Below are positions 11,747 through 20,682 of a DNA stretch of 64,000 bases, in pieces; within the stretch, counting starts at the first letter, position 1, and every line of letters begins with the position of its first letter. Both the position numbers and the translations under genes were made by a program. The DNA lies in the NCBI RefSeq assembly GCF_000527175.1, contig NZ_AZUR01000001.1, positions 2,704,501 to 2,768,500 on the forward strand, given 5' to 3'. This DNA comes from Pseudogulbenkiania sp. MAI-1 (GTDB lineage Bacteria; Pseudomonadota; Gammaproteobacteria; Burkholderiales; Chromobacteriaceae). Under the pieces are notes generated by a model, which saw only the letters and a list, made by a program, of their open reading frames with translations, had not been told where the DNA came from and searched no databases.

Positions 11747-11988
11747 CTATTAGGTTTCCGGATTCGTCATTGCTCGCCTTTCCGGTCCAGCCGTTCCTGG
11801 AGGCTGGCATCGACAGTGAGAGGCGGATAAGGTGACAGGAACGCAGGCACAGACATACGGCAGGCTTCACCTGCCGCGATCGAGGGTTCGTAGTGGCCGG
11901 TGGCGCTGCATTCCATGTTTGGGTTTTCTGTAGTCAGGAGCCTGCTTTATGGCATGAAGAAGCAACGGCCATTTGATTGAAAGCAGGA
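11747..11988. other. Intergenic region upstream of hsdM, between hsdM and tRNA-Ala
   Basis: No coding sequence is supported in these ~240 bases. The region should hold the hsdM promoter (minus strand); a weak ribosome-binding-like GGAAAC lies 8 bases before the hsdM ATG. No integrase gene and no repeat of the tRNA 3' end was seen. Confidence 0.5.
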
Positions 11989-12064
<76 letters not shown>

Positions 12065-12213
12065 CTTGAATTGTCATGAAACTGTGCAGTCTGGCCATCC
12101 GGGAAGATGGCCGGTCATGACAACGGATGTGCCGCTATTATGTGATTTCTCGTTTTAATCGGCAAGAGGGAGACGTCTTCCCTCTTCCGCGAGCCGGCAT
12201 GGCTTGACCAGGC

Positions 12214-12252
12214 AACGGCCCATCCTGCGCCAACAAGGCGGGATGGGCCGTA
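12214..12252 (-). terminator. Hairpin downstream of the OmpA-like lipoprotein gene
   Basis: ACGGCCCATCCCGCC and GGCGCAGGATGGGCCG on the minus strand form a strong stem (one 2-base bulge) just after the lipoprotein stop codon. No T-run follows, so it may be a factor-dependent terminator or an mRNA-stabilising hairpin. Confidence 0.5.
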
Positions 12253-12258
12253 GAATTA

Positions 12259-12924
12259 TCACTTGGCGGCTTCGCCGACGTAGATTTCCACGCGGCGGTT
12301 CTTCGCGCGGCCGGCTGCCGTGCCGTTGTCGGCGACGGGTTCGGCCGAGCCGCGGCCGTCGATGCTGATGCGGCTCGTCGCCACGCCGTGCGAGACGAGA
12401 TAGCTGCGCGTGGAGCTGGCTCGGTTGACCGAGAGCGGGCCGTTGATGGCGTCCGTCCCGGTATTGTCGGTGTGGCCGATGATTCTGACCGTGGTCACCG
12501 GGTTCTGATTCAGGGTCGTGGCGAAACGATCCAGGATGGGCCGCATGTTGGGCTTGATGTCATAGCGGCCGGTGTCGAAGGAAAAATCGCTCGGGATGTC
12601 GAGCTTGAGCTGGTTGTCGGCGGTCTTGCTCACGCCCACACCGGTCCCCTTGGTGGCCTGCTCCATCGCCGCTTTCTGTTCCTGCATGTGCTTCGACCAC
12701 AGATAGCCCCCGCCCGCTCCCAGGGCGGCGCCGATGGCCGCGCCGGTCGCGGCGCTTCTGCCTTGGTGGCCGCCGGCGGTCGCTCCGCCGATCACCGCCC
12801 CGGCCACCGCGCCGATCGCCGCGCCGGTGCCGGTATCGCGTTGGGTTTCAGTCATGTTGGCGCAGCCGGATAGGCCGCTGACACCGATTGCGATGGCCGT
12901 GAGGGTAACAATGATTGTTTTCAT
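12259..12924 (-). CDS. OmpA-family outer membrane lipoprotein (YiaD-like)
   Basis: A 221-residue lipoprotein. The signal peptide MKTIIVTLTAIAIGVSGLSG ends in a lipobox with the acylated cysteine at residue 21. A glycine-zipper segment follows (GTGAAIGAVAGAVIGGATAG, about 33-80). The C-terminal OmpA-like domain (about 110-215) has IIGHTDNTGTDAINGPLSVN-type residues and the arginine-rich NRRVEIYV ending, and should bind peptidoglycan non-covalently. The combination matches YiaD-type proteins. It is probably monocistronic: the next gene downstream on the strand is a tRNA and the upstream ABC genes end 170 bases away. Confidence 0.93.
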   Translation of the reverse strand: MKTIIVTLTAIAIGVSGLSGCANMTETQRDTGTGAAIGAVAGAVIGGATAGGHQGRSAATGAAIGAALGAGGGYLWSKHMQEQKAAMEQATKGTGVGVSKTADNQLKLDIPSDFSFDTGRYDIKPNMRPILDRFATTLNQNPVTTVRIIGHTDNTGTDAINGPLSVNRASSTRSYLVSHGVATSRISIDGRGSAEPVADNGTAAGRAKNRRVEIYVGEAAK

Positions 12925-13094
12925 GCGATGACCTCCATCGATCTGGCAGAGTGTTCAGTATAGGAACTGCCCGCTTTGCGGTATTGGCTGCGATATTGGC
13001 TCGTCCTGGCGGGACGTACTGGCCGCCTCTCCACATTTGTCATGATAGTACGGCCCGCCAGGCCTGCCCCCTGGCATGCAGGGGGCCGCAAGAG

Positions 13095-13856
13095 CTAGGC
13101 CTTGAGGCGGTAGCCGGTTTTGAAGATCCACGCCACGATCGCCATGAACAGTACGAGGAACCCGGTCGTCATGGCCAGGCTGAGGCCCACGCTGACGTCG
13201 GCGACGCCGTAGAAGCTCCAGCGAAAGCCGCTGATCAGATACACCACCGGGTTGAACAAGGCGACCGTTTGCCAGAACGGCGGCAGGATATCGATGGAAT
13301 AGAAACTGCCGCCCAGGAACGTCAGCGGCGTGATGATCAAAAGCGGGATGACTTGCAGCTTTTCGAAGCCGTCGGCCCAGACCCCGATGATGAAGCCGAA
13401 CAGACTGAACGTCACCGAGGTCAGCACCAGGAACAGGGCCATCCACAGCGGGTGGGCGACCTGGAGCGGCACGAACAGCCCCGCCGTCGCCAGGATGATC
13501 AGGCCGAGGATGATGGACTTGGTGGCCGCCGCCCCGACGTAGCTCACCACGATCTCCAGATAGGACACCGGCGCCGACAGCAGCTCGTAGATCGTCCCGG
13601 TAAAGCGGGGGAAGTAGATGCCGAACGAGGCGTTGGAGATGCTTTGCGTCAGCAGCGACAGCATGATCAGCCCCGGCACGAGGAAAGCGCCGTAGCTGAC
13701 GCCATGGCTGTCCGGGATGCGCGAGCCGATGGCCGCGCCGAACACGACGAAATAGAGCGAGGTCGAAATGACGGGGGAGATGATGCTCTGCATCAGCGTG
13801 CGCCAGGTGCGGGCCATCTCGAAGCGGTAAATGGCGCGGACTGCGTACAGGTTCAT
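13095..13856 (-). CDS. ABC-2 type exporter permease (YadH/NodJ-like)
   Basis: A 253-residue integral membrane protein with about six hydrophobic helices, of the ABC-2 permease group. It begins MNLYAVRAIYRFEMARTWRT. The conserved loop FTGTIYELLSAPVSYLEIV and the late segment PLTFLGGSFYSIDILPP are typical of YadH and NodJ proteins. The start codon overlaps the ATPase stop (ATGA), so the two subunits are translationally coupled and should form one exporter. The reading frame stays open well upstream of this ATG, but that part is only the shadow of the ATPase gene. The substrate is unknown. Confidence 0.95.
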   Translation of the reverse strand: MNLYAVRAIYRFEMARTWRTLMQSIISPVISTSLYFVVFGAAIGSRIPDSHGVSYGAFLVPGLIMLSLLTQSISNASFGIYFPRFTGTIYELLSAPVSYLEIVVSYVGAAATKSIILGLIILATAGLFVPLQVAHPLWMALFLVLTSVTFSLFGFIIGVWADGFEKLQVIPLLIITPLTFLGGSFYSIDILPPFWQTVALFNPVVYLISGFRWSFYGVADVSVGLSLAMTTGFLVLFMAIVAWIFKTGYRLKA

Positions 13857-14779
13857 TTTCTTTCCCTCACCAGGCTGACGAAGATGTCTTCGAGCGAGCT
13901 TTGCGTGGTCTGCAGATCCTTGAAGCGGATGCCTGCCGTGTTCAAATCCTGCAGCAGCGCGAGGATGCCGGAGCGCTCGCCCTGGGCGTCGTAGGTATAG
14001 ACCAGCTCGCTGCTGCCGTTGGCCAGATCCAGCTCGTAGGCGCCGAGTTCGGGGGGAATGCGCTCGAGCGGGGCTTCCAGTTGCAGGGTCAATTGTTTCT
14101 TGCCGAGCTTGCGCATCAGTTCGGCCTTGTCGTCCACCAGGATGATCTCGCCCTTGCTGATCACGCCGATCCGGTCGGCCATCTCCTCGGCTTCGTCGAT
14201 GTAGTGCGTGGTCAGGATGATGGTCACGCCCCGCTCTTGCAGTGAGCGCACCAGTTGCCACATGTCCCGCCTCAGCTCGACGTCGACGCCCGCCGTCGGT
14301 TCGTCGAGAAACAGGATGGTGGGTTCGTGCGACAGGGCCTTGGCGATGAGCAGGCGGCGCTTCATGCCGCCCGACAGGGTCATGATCCGGTTGTCTTTCT
14401 TGTCCCATAGCGACAGGGCCTTGAGCACCTGTTCGATATGGGCAGGGTTTTTCGGCTTGCCGAACAAGCCGCGGCTGAACGACACCGTGGCCCACACGGA
14501 TTCGAAGGCATCGGTGGTCAGTTCCTGTGGAACGAGGCCGATCATCGATCGGGCCGCGCGGTAATCCCTCACGATGTCGTGGCCGTCGACCAGGATGCTC
14601 CCCTCGGTCGGCTTGACGATGCCGCAGATCGTGCTGATCAGCGTGGTTTTCCCTGCCCCGTTCGGGCCTAGCAAGGCGAAGATTTCTCCGCGACGAATGT
14701 CCAGGTTGACATGCTTCAAGGCCTGGAAGCCGGAATCGTAGGTCTTGGAGAGATTCGAGATGGTGATGATGGGTTGCAT
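13853..14779 (-). CDS. ABC exporter ATP-binding protein (YadG-like)
   Basis: A 308-residue ATPase with Walker A GPNGAGKT (about 38-45), the signature TLSGGMKRRLLIAKAL, Walker B TILFLDEPTAGVD and the switch histidine in TTHYIDEAEEMADRI. The start at ATG 14777-14779 gives the usual MQPIITISNLSKTYDSG opening; an upstream in-frame ATG would add 23 unconserved residues. It pairs with the overlapping permease gene. The long C-terminal extension after the nucleotide-binding core is common in YadG/CcmA-like drug or polysaccharide exporters. Confidence 0.95.
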   Translation of the reverse strand: MQPIITISNLSKTYDSGFQALKHVNLDIRRGEIFALLGPNGAGKTTLISTICGIVKPTEGSILVDGHDIVRDYRAARSMIGLVPQELTTDAFESVWATVSFSRGLFGKPKNPAHIEQVLKALSLWDKKDNRIMTLSGGMKRRLLIAKALSHEPTILFLDEPTAGVDVELRRDMWQLVRSLQERGVTIILTTHYIDEAEEMADRIGVISKGEIILVDDKAELMRKLGKKQLTLQLEAPLERIPPELGAYELDLANGSSELVYTYDAQGERSGILALLQDLNTAGIRFKDLQTTQSSLEDIFVSLVRERK

Positions 14780-14962
14780 GGATACGACGATAGCAGATGA
14801 CGGGCTTTCGTTGGCAGCCGGGCGGCGAGCCAGTCTGTTTTTCTGCATGCCAGGAGCCGTTTGGTGGATAATGATCGGACGTGGGTCTGTTGCTTCGGAT
14901 ACCCGCTAGCGGGTCGCCCACGGCCCCGGCTTTTTGGAGCAGTCGTCAACACTGTTGCTGCC

Positions 14963-16039
14963 ATGAAGGAAGCTCTTTACCCCGGCCGTTATTGGCATTT
15001 CCTGGATGATGGCCGCATCCAGTGCGACCTGTGCCCGCGCCACTGCCGCCTGCACGCGGAGCAGCGCGGCGCCTGCTTCGTGCGCCAGCGGGTGGGTGAC
15101 CAGATGATCCTGACCGCCTACGGCCGCTCGTCGGGGTTCTGCATCGATCCGATCGAGAAAAAGCCCCTCAATCACTTCTACCCCGGTTCCAGCGTCCTGT
15201 CTTTCGGCACCGCCGGCTGCAACCTGGCCTGCAAATTCTGCCAGAACTGGGACATCAGCAAATCCCACGAGATGGAGACGCTCGCCGCCGCGGCGGGGCC
15301 CGAAGCCATCGCCAGGGCGGCCGCGGACTACGGCTGCAAAAGCGTGGCCTTCACCTACAACGACCCGGTGATCTTCGCCGAATACGCCATGGACGTGGCA
15401 GATGCCTGCCACGAGCGCGGCATCAAGACGGTGGCGGTGACCGCCGGCTATATGGGAGCGGAGGCACGGCGCGACTTCTACGCCAAGATGGACGCCGCGA
15501 ACGTCGACCTGAAGGGCTTCACCGACCAATTCTATTTCGCCCTCACCGGTGCGCGCTTGCAGCCGGTGCTGGAGACGCTCAGCTATCTGAAGCACGAGAC
15601 CGCGGTCTGGCTCGAGATCACGACGCTGCTGATTCCCGGCAAGAACGACAGCGATGAGGAAATCAGCGCCGAGGCACGATGGATCGCGCAGGAGCTGGGG
15701 CGCGACGTGCCGCTGCATTTCACGGCCTTCCATCCCGATTACAAGATGACCGATGTGCCGCCGACGCCGCCCGCCACGCTGAGCCGGGCACGCGCGATCG
15801 CCTTGTCGGAAGGGCTGCAATACGTCTATACCGGCAACGTCCATGATGCCGAAGGCGCCACCACTTACTGTCCTTCATGCCACGCCCCGCTCATCGTGCG
15901 CGATTGGCATGAGATCGAGCGCTACCGGCTGAACCGGGGCGGAGCATGCCCCGAGTGTCTCGCGCCGATTGCAGGACGGTTCGAGCAGTTCGACCGCCAG
16001 TTCGGGCGCCGACGGATTCCCATTCGCATAGGGCATTAG
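14963..16039 (+). CDS. amrS: AmmeMemoRadiSam-system radical SAM enzyme AmrS
   Basis: A 358-residue radical SAM protein formerly annotated as a pyruvate-formate-lyase-activating-enzyme homologue. The cluster motif is C86-x3-C90-x2-C93 (GCNLACKFCQNWD). The N-terminal cysteine block CDLCPRHCRL (21-30) and the GACFVRQ motif are typical of AmrS. The C-terminus has two CxxC pairs (YCPSCHAPL and ACPECLAPI) that could bind a metal. The ATG at 14963 is preferred over one about 100 bases upstream because conserved sequence starts there. The usual partners AmrA and AmrB are not adjacent. The biochemical role is unsettled. Confidence 0.9.
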   Translation: MKEALYPGRYWHFLDDGRIQCDLCPRHCRLHAEQRGACFVRQRVGDQMILTAYGRSSGFCIDPIEKKPLNHFYPGSSVLSFGTAGCNLACKFCQNWDISKSHEMETLAAAAGPEAIARAAADYGCKSVAFTYNDPVIFAEYAMDVADACHERGIKTVAVTAGYMGAEARRDFYAKMDAANVDLKGFTDQFYFALTGARLQPVLETLSYLKHETAVWLEITTLLIPGKNDSDEEISAEARWIAQELGRDVPLHFTAFHPDYKMTDVPPTPPATLSRARAIALSEGLQYVYTGNVHDAEGATTYCPSCHAPLIVRDWHEIERYRLNRGGACPECLAPIAGRFEQFDRQFGRRRIPIRIGH

Positions 16040-16182
16040 CCTTTACTTGATACATGGATAAGCCGGAAGAATGAACTCTCCCGGCCGATTCGCGACGAAC
16101 AGCAAGCGCCGCATCTCGAATCGCGCCCCTTGCCAAGGCGCCTGGAACGGCAAGCTCGACAAACCAGGGAGTCACGATATCC

Positions 16183-16836
16183 ATGAAACTCTACGCCCAC
16201 CCCTTTTCGTCTTACTGCCAGAAGGTGCTGACCGCGCTCTACGAGAACGGAATCCCCTTCGAGCTCCAATTGCTGGCGCCGGGCAATGAACAGGCGGTAG
16301 CCGAACACGCCGCCCTGTGGCCGCTCAAGCGCATGCCCGTGCTCGTCGACGAGGGCCGCACGGTGATGGAAGCGAGCATCATCATCGAATATCTCGGCCT
16401 CTATCATCCCGGGCCGGTGCGGTTGCTTCCCGAGGACCCGCGCGCGGCACTCGACGTGCGCCTGATGGACCGCTTCTTCGACAACTACATCATGACGCCG
16501 ATGCAGAAAATCGTTTCCGACCGGATTCGCTCGGCAGAAAATCGCGACCCGCACGGCGTCAACGAAGCGCGGAAGTTGCTCGATACGGCCTACCGCTGGC
16601 TCGACCAGACCATGGCGGATCGCGAATGGGCGGCGGGAGATACCTTCAGCCTCGCCGATTGTGCCGCCGCACCCGCCTTGTTCTACGCCGACTGGGCCCA
16701 TCCGATCGACGAGGCCTGGTCGAACGTCCATGGCTATCGGCGACGCTTGCTGGCGCGCCCCTCCTTCGCCAGGGCGGTGGACGAGGCGCGGCCTTATCGC
16801 TCGCTCTTCCCGCTGGGTGCCCCAGACCGGGATTGA
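16183..16836 (+). CDS. Glutathione S-transferase family protein
   Basis: A 217-residue protein with the two-domain GST layout. The N-terminal thioredoxin-fold part begins MKLYAHPFSSYCQKVLTALY and contains the cis-proline block KRMPVLVDEGRTVMEASII (49-67), whose E-S/A pair contacts glutathione. The C-terminal all-helical part ends with the usual RPSFARAVDEARPY segment. The S-x-x-C at the start of helix 1 (SSYCQK) suggests a bacterial beta-like or zeta-like enzyme. Substrate unknown. It stands alone. Confidence 0.93.
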   Translation: MKLYAHPFSSYCQKVLTALYENGIPFELQLLAPGNEQAVAEHAALWPLKRMPVLVDEGRTVMEASIIIEYLGLYHPGPVRLLPEDPRAALDVRLMDRFFDNYIMTPMQKIVSDRIRSAENRDPHGVNEARKLLDTAYRWLDQTMADREWAAGDTFSLADCAAAPALFYADWAHPIDEAWSNVHGYRRRLLARPSFARAVDEARPYRSLFPLGAPDRD

Positions 16837-17083
16837 TCATCAAGAGGGATGCCGCCTGGGTGGAACGGGTCTCACTGCCTGTTCCACCACGGTTTGCTTG
16901 GCGTGGAGCATGCCCCCTTCGTCACCAACATCGCCGTCAGCCAGCACCGCCCATCGTCGTCGCCATAACCGCACTCGCCGGTTTTCATCAGTCGCTTCTC
17001 GTTACGGCATATCCCTCGTGAAACCGCCGCGGCGGGCCCCCACACCCCAAGCGGTAAAGCCACCCTCATCGTCATAACGCTTT
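16837..17083. other. Intergenic region between GST and siderophore receptor genes
   Basis: No convincing gene was found. An inverted repeat GGTGGAAC...GTTCCACC at 16859-16888 could form a hairpin after the GST gene but lacks a T-run. The rest carries only short frames without conserved features. The Fur-box-like site begins at 17084. Confidence 0.5.
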
Positions 17084-17111
17084 GACAATGATAATGATAA
17101 AAATTATCATT
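17084..17111. promoter_or_regulatory. Fur-box-like operator of the siderophore receptor gene
   Basis: GACAATGATAATGATAAAAA followed by TTATCATT closely matches the overlapping Fur hexamer pattern (GATAAT repeats with an inverted copy). It lies about 50 bases before the receptor start codon, where it would cover the promoter. Iron repression is inferred. Confidence 0.82.
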
Positions 17112-17162
17112 CCCTTTTGCTTCACAAAAATTTACAAAGATTTTTGCTTGCAAGGGGAACTT

Positions 17163-19259
17163 ATGACCATGAAGCGCATTGCCGCTGCCGTCGCGGCAGC
17201 CTATCTCCCGCTCGCCCTGCCGGCCTTTGCCGACACCGAGTTGCCGACCGTCCACGTGGAGGCCTCTTCCGAAGCGGCTCCCGAGACCTACCAAGCCGTC
17301 GTCTCGACGACGGCGACCAAGATCAAGGCGCCGCTGCGCGACATTCCGCAGACCGTGAACGTCGTGACCGAGAGTCTGATCGAGGACCAGGGCGCGCGCT
17401 CGGTGCAGGACGTGCTCAAGAACGTCCCCGGCGTGTCGTTCAACAACGGCGACGGCCAACGCGACCAGTTCTACATCCGCGGCTTCAACGCCCTGGGCGA
17501 CATGTTCGTCGACGGCATCCGCGACGATGCGCTGTACTATCGTGACCTGTCCAATACCGAGCGTGTCGAGGTGGTGAAGGGGCCGGCCGCCGTGCTATAC
17601 GGGCGCGGCTCGTCGGGCGGCATCATCAACCGCGTCACCAAGAAACCGACCTCCACGCCCTCGCGCGAGATCGAGTTGACTGTCGGTTCGTACGATCAGA
17701 AGCGCGGCGCGATCGACATCAACCAGCCGTTGAGCGAGGACGTGAGCCTGCGCGTGACCGGCGCGCTGGAAGATTCCGACAGCTTCCGCAACCAGGGTTT
17801 CGTGGAGCGCGAGGCGCTGGCGCCGTCGCTGGCCGTGAAACTCGGCCCCGACACCAAGCTGCTGCTGCAGGCCGAATACCTGAAAGACCGCCGCATCACC
17901 GACATGGGCATCCCGGCCATCAACGGCCGCCCGGCTGACGTGTCGATCAAGACCTACTACGGCTCGTCCAACGCGCGCGAGGACGACTACAGCCAGTCGA
18001 CCGTCACCTCCGGCCGCGTCACGCTGGACCACAAGATCAACGAGAACTGGTCGCTGCGCAACCTGTTCGGCACCTACCGCTACGAGCTGGATCGTCACAA
18101 TACCAACCCCGCATCGGTTGTCGGCAGTGGTGCCAGCGCCCAGGTCCGGCTCAACCGCGGCGATGTGCGCCGCCAGGACGACGGCTGGTTCAACCAGTTC
18201 GAGCTGACCCAGAACGCCAGCACCGGCCGCATCAAGCACCAGTTGCTGTACGGCCTGGAATTCGGCGAGCAGCAGAAAGACCTCGTCAACAAGAGCCGCA
18301 GCAACGCCGCCACCGTATCGCTGTACGACCCGGTGCTGGTGCGCCCTGATTTCAATACCACGGTGACCGCCAGCAACCTGTTGACGGTGAAGGTGGCCAG
18401 CGCCTATATCCAGGACCTGCTGACCTTCACGCCGCAGTGGAAGGCCCTGGTTGGTGTGCGCTACGACGAGTTCGACCAGAACCTGGACCAGCGCCGCGCG
18501 GGCGAGGTCGATCTGCGCCGCGTCGACCGCGAGTGGAGCCCACGTGCCGGCGTGGTGTTCCAGCCGACCGACTGGCAGTCCTACTATGTGTCGTACAGCC
18601 ACTCGTTCCAGCCGTCGTACGAAACGCTGGTACTGTCCACCAGCCGTTCCGACATCGAGCCGGAAGAAACGCAGAACGTCGAAGTGGGCACCAAGCTGGA
18701 TCTGCTGGACGGACGAGCCAGCTTCACCGCTGCGCTGTTCGAACTGACCCGCGACGGCATCAAGACCGCCGACCCGACTCAGGGCGGCAAGGTGGTGCCA
18801 GTGGGCGAGCAGCGCACGCGCGGCCTCGAACTGACGCTGGCGGGCGAAATCGCCAAGGGCTGGCAGCTCTCGACCGGCTACGCCTACCTCGATGCCATCA
18901 TCACCAAATCGCCCACCAAGACCGACGGCATCCCGCTGGAAGGGAAGCGGGCCGCGCTGGTGCCCAAGCACAGCGCCAACGTCTGGCTGATGCATGATCT
19001 CGGCGGCGGCTTCAGCCTCGGCGGCGGCGCCAACTACGTGGGCAAGCGCTTCGTCGGCACCAACAACACGGTGAGGCTGGACAGCTACGTCACCTACGAC
19101 GCGGCTCTGCTGTACAAGGCCAAGTCCTATGACCTGGCGCTGAACCTGAAGAACCTCAGCAACGAGAAGTACTTCGTGTCGGGTCACGATGCCAGCAACA
19201 ACCTCAACGTGCCCGGCGCACCGCGCAGCGCCGAGCTGACCGCGCGCCTGCGCTTCTAA
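17163..19259 (+). CDS. TonB-dependent siderophore receptor (putative vibrioferrin receptor)
   Basis: A 698-residue outer membrane receptor. The signal peptide ends in ALPAFA at about residue 23. The plug domain is seen in IPQTVNVVTESLIEDQGARS and YIRGFNALGDMFVDGIRD. The beta barrel ends in a C-terminal phenylalanine (LTARLRF), as required for outer membrane insertion. The start ATG at 17163 follows an AAGGGGA ribosome-binding site. It lies directly upstream of the pvs-type biosynthesis operon and has its own Fur-like operator. By position it is the uptake receptor for that siderophore (the counterpart of PvuA/PsuA in Vibrio). Sequence alone gives only TonB siderophore receptor, so specificity is inferred. 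Confidence 0.93.
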   Translation: MTMKRIAAAVAAAYLPLALPAFADTELPTVHVEASSEAAPETYQAVVSTTATKIKAPLRDIPQTVNVVTESLIEDQGARSVQDVLKNVPGVSFNNGDGQRDQFYIRGFNALGDMFVDGIRDDALYYRDLSNTERVEVVKGPAAVLYGRGSSGGIINRVTKKPTSTPSREIELTVGSYDQKRGAIDINQPLSEDVSLRVTGALEDSDSFRNQGFVEREALAPSLAVKLGPDTKLLLQAEYLKDRRITDMGIPAINGRPADVSIKTYYGSSNAREDDYSQSTVTSGRVTLDHKINENWSLRNLFGTYRYELDRHNTNPASVVGSGASAQVRLNRGDVRRQDDGWFNQFELTQNASTGRIKHQLLYGLEFGEQQKDLVNKSRSNAATVSLYDPVLVRPDFNTTVTASNLLTVKVASAYIQDLLTFTPQWKALVGVRYDEFDQNLDQRRAGEVDLRRVDREWSPRAGVVFQPTDWQSYYVSYSHSFQPSYETLVLSTSRSDIEPEETQNVEVGTKLDLLDGRASFTAALFELTRDGIKTADPTQGGKVVPVGEQRTRGLELTLAGEIAKGWQLSTGYAYLDAIITKSPTKTDGIPLEGKRAALVPKHSANVWLMHDLGGGFSLGGGANYVGKRFVGTNNTVRLDSYVTYDAALLYKAKSYDLALNLKNLSNEKYFVSGHDASNNLNVPGAPRSAELTARLRF

Positions 19260-19269
19260 CGCAAGACCG

Positions 19270-19293
19270 GCCGCCCCTCGTGGGCGGCTTTTT
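19270..19293 (+). terminator. Rho-independent terminator after the receptor gene
   Basis: GCCGCCC-CTCGT-GGGCGGC followed by TTTTT, 10 bases after the stop codon. It separates the receptor from the downstream biosynthesis operon, which has its own operator. Confidence 0.92.
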
Positions 19294-19385
19294 ACTTCCT
19301 TGTCCCGGCGCCTGTCCTGGTGCCGAATTCCCCCCCGATGCCAATCCCCTCAGCCTTCCGCGCTGGATGCTTGTCTTAGCAAAAG

Positions 19386-19412
19386 CTAACGATTATCATT
19401 CTCATTATTATT
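19386..19412. promoter_or_regulatory. Fur-box-like operator of the pvs-type operon
   Basis: GCTAACGATTATCATTCTCA and the next bases TTATTAT contain inverted GATAAT-type hexamers (minus strand AATGAGAATGATAATCG). The site lies about 65-90 bases before the first gene of the siderophore operon. Iron control through Fur is inferred. Confidence 0.75.
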
Positions 19413-19476
19413 TAGTAGAATTCCTAATAACCCACCCGCCCGGCCATGTGCCGGAACTTGAAAGACAAGGAGCATC

Positions 19477-20682
19477 ATGCGAGAGCTGATCCTGCTGGCC
19501 CACGTGCCAACCGCCCCGGTCAACGATGGCTTCCTCCCGGCCGCCAAGGCGCTTGGCCTTTCCGTCGTGCTGCTGACCGATTGCGCCGATGCGCACCGCG
19601 CTCACTTCGCGCAGACAGGGCTTGCCGCCTACCCGGACGAAATCGTCGCATGCGACGTATTCAACCCGCTGTCGGTGATCGAAGCGGTCACGAAACGCAG
19701 CACCCGCCCGGCGGCCGTGTTCTCCAACAGCGATCATCTGCAGGCCTCCACCGCCATCGCCGCCGCTTACTTCGGGCTGCCGGGCAAGGACTGGCGCACC
19801 GCCTACGCGGCCAAGAACAAGGCCGAGATGCGTGCCCGCCTGGCCGAACTGGGCATCGATACGCTGTGGCACGCCGTGGTGTGCGATCCAGCATCGCTGG
19901 CGGCGTTGACCGACCTGCCCTTGCCGTGCGTCGTGAAGCCGCGCGAGGGTGTCGCCAGCCAGCAGGTGAGCCTCGCGCGCAGCCGCGCCGAGCTGACCGA
20001 GCAGTGCGCTGCGATCTGGGCGCAGCAGCCCGGCCAGCCGCTGCTCTTGGAGGAGTACCTGGACGGCCCGCTTTACACACTGGAAACGCTGGGAGACGGC
20101 AAGGCGCTGCATGCCCTCGGGGGCTTTCGTGTCACGCTGTCGCCTCCGCCGCATTTCGTCGAACTCGAGGCGGTGTGGGGGACCGAACTGCCGGCGACGG
20201 TCGAAGCCGAGGTGCTGGAGACGATCCGCCGCTTCGGCGTCGGCTTCGGCGCCTGCCACACCGAATACGTGCTGACCGCGAGCGGCCCGCGCCTGATCGA
20301 GATCAACTACCGCAACATCGGCGACTATCGCGAGTTCCTGCTGTCCGACGCGCTGCAGTTCCCGCTGTTCGAGCAGGTGCTGCGCCTCCATCTGGGCGAG
20401 CCGCTGCCGACACTGGCCGTGCCGCCGCGTGCAGCCTGGATCCGCTATTTCACCGCGCAGGAGGAAGGCCGTTTGCACCAGGCCCCGCCGGCGTTCGAGC
20501 ACGAAGCCGACGGGATCCGGCTGGCCTATCAGCCCCTGCGCCACGTCGGGGAGGCGATCCAGCTGACGAATTCCAACAAGGATTACGTCGGCGTGCTGCG
20601 CGGCAGCGGCCCCGACACCCCCAGCCTGCAAGCCGCCGTCGAGCGCGCCAGCCAGAAGCTCTCGTGGGAGATCGCACAATGA
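19477..20682 (+). CDS. pvsA: ATP-grasp ligase for siderophore assembly (PvsA-like)
   Basis: A 401-residue ATP-grasp enzyme. The fold is visible in KDWRTAYAAKNKAEMRARLA (about 105-125), the ATP-binding strand CVVKPREGVASQQVSLARS (about 150-168), EEYLDGP and the metal-binding LIEINYRNIGD near residue 275-285. Such enzymes join a carboxylate to an amine through an acyl phosphate. As first gene of a run with two NIS synthetases, an MFS exporter and a PLP decarboxylase it matches PvsA of the vibrioferrin operon, where it adds the alanine-containing arm. The operon match rests on gene content and order, not on an alignment. Confidence 0.85.
   Translation: MRELILLAHVPTAPVNDGFLPAAKALGLSVVLLTDCADAHRAHFAQTGLAAYPDEIVACDVFNPLSVIEAVTKRSTRPAAVFSNSDHLQASTAIAAAYFGLPGKDWRTAYAAKNKAEMRARLAELGIDTLWHAVVCDPASLAALTDLPLPCVVKPREGVASQQVSLARSRAELTEQCAAIWAQQPGQPLLLEEYLDGPLYTLETLGDGKALHALGGFRVTLSPPPHFVELEAVWGTELPATVEAEVLETIRRFGVGFGACHTEYVLTASGPRLIEINYRNIGDYREFLLSDALQFPLFEQVLRLHLGEPLPTLAVPPRAAWIRYFTAQEEGRLHQAPPAFEHEADGIRLAYQPLRHVGEAIQLTNSNKDYVGVLRGSGPDTPSLQAAVERASQKLSWEIAQ

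Noticed and set aside
13095..14921. One 608-residue protein made of the permease plus upstream sequence
   Set aside because: The upstream part is another frame of the ABC ATPase gene; the true start overlaps its stop at 13853-13856.
16872..17039. Short minus-strand frame before the receptor gene
   Set aside because: It lacks family features and a convincing ribosome-binding site; longer versions run antisense through the receptor gene.
17595..19187. 530-codon minus-strand frame opposite the TonB receptor
   Set aside because: Antisense to a well-supported beta-barrel gene with signal peptide and C-terminal phenylalanine.
19446..20678. N-terminal extension of the PvsB-like synthetase
   Set aside because: This part is a shadow of the ATP-grasp gene; conserved IucA/IucC sequence starts at the ATG overlapping its stop.
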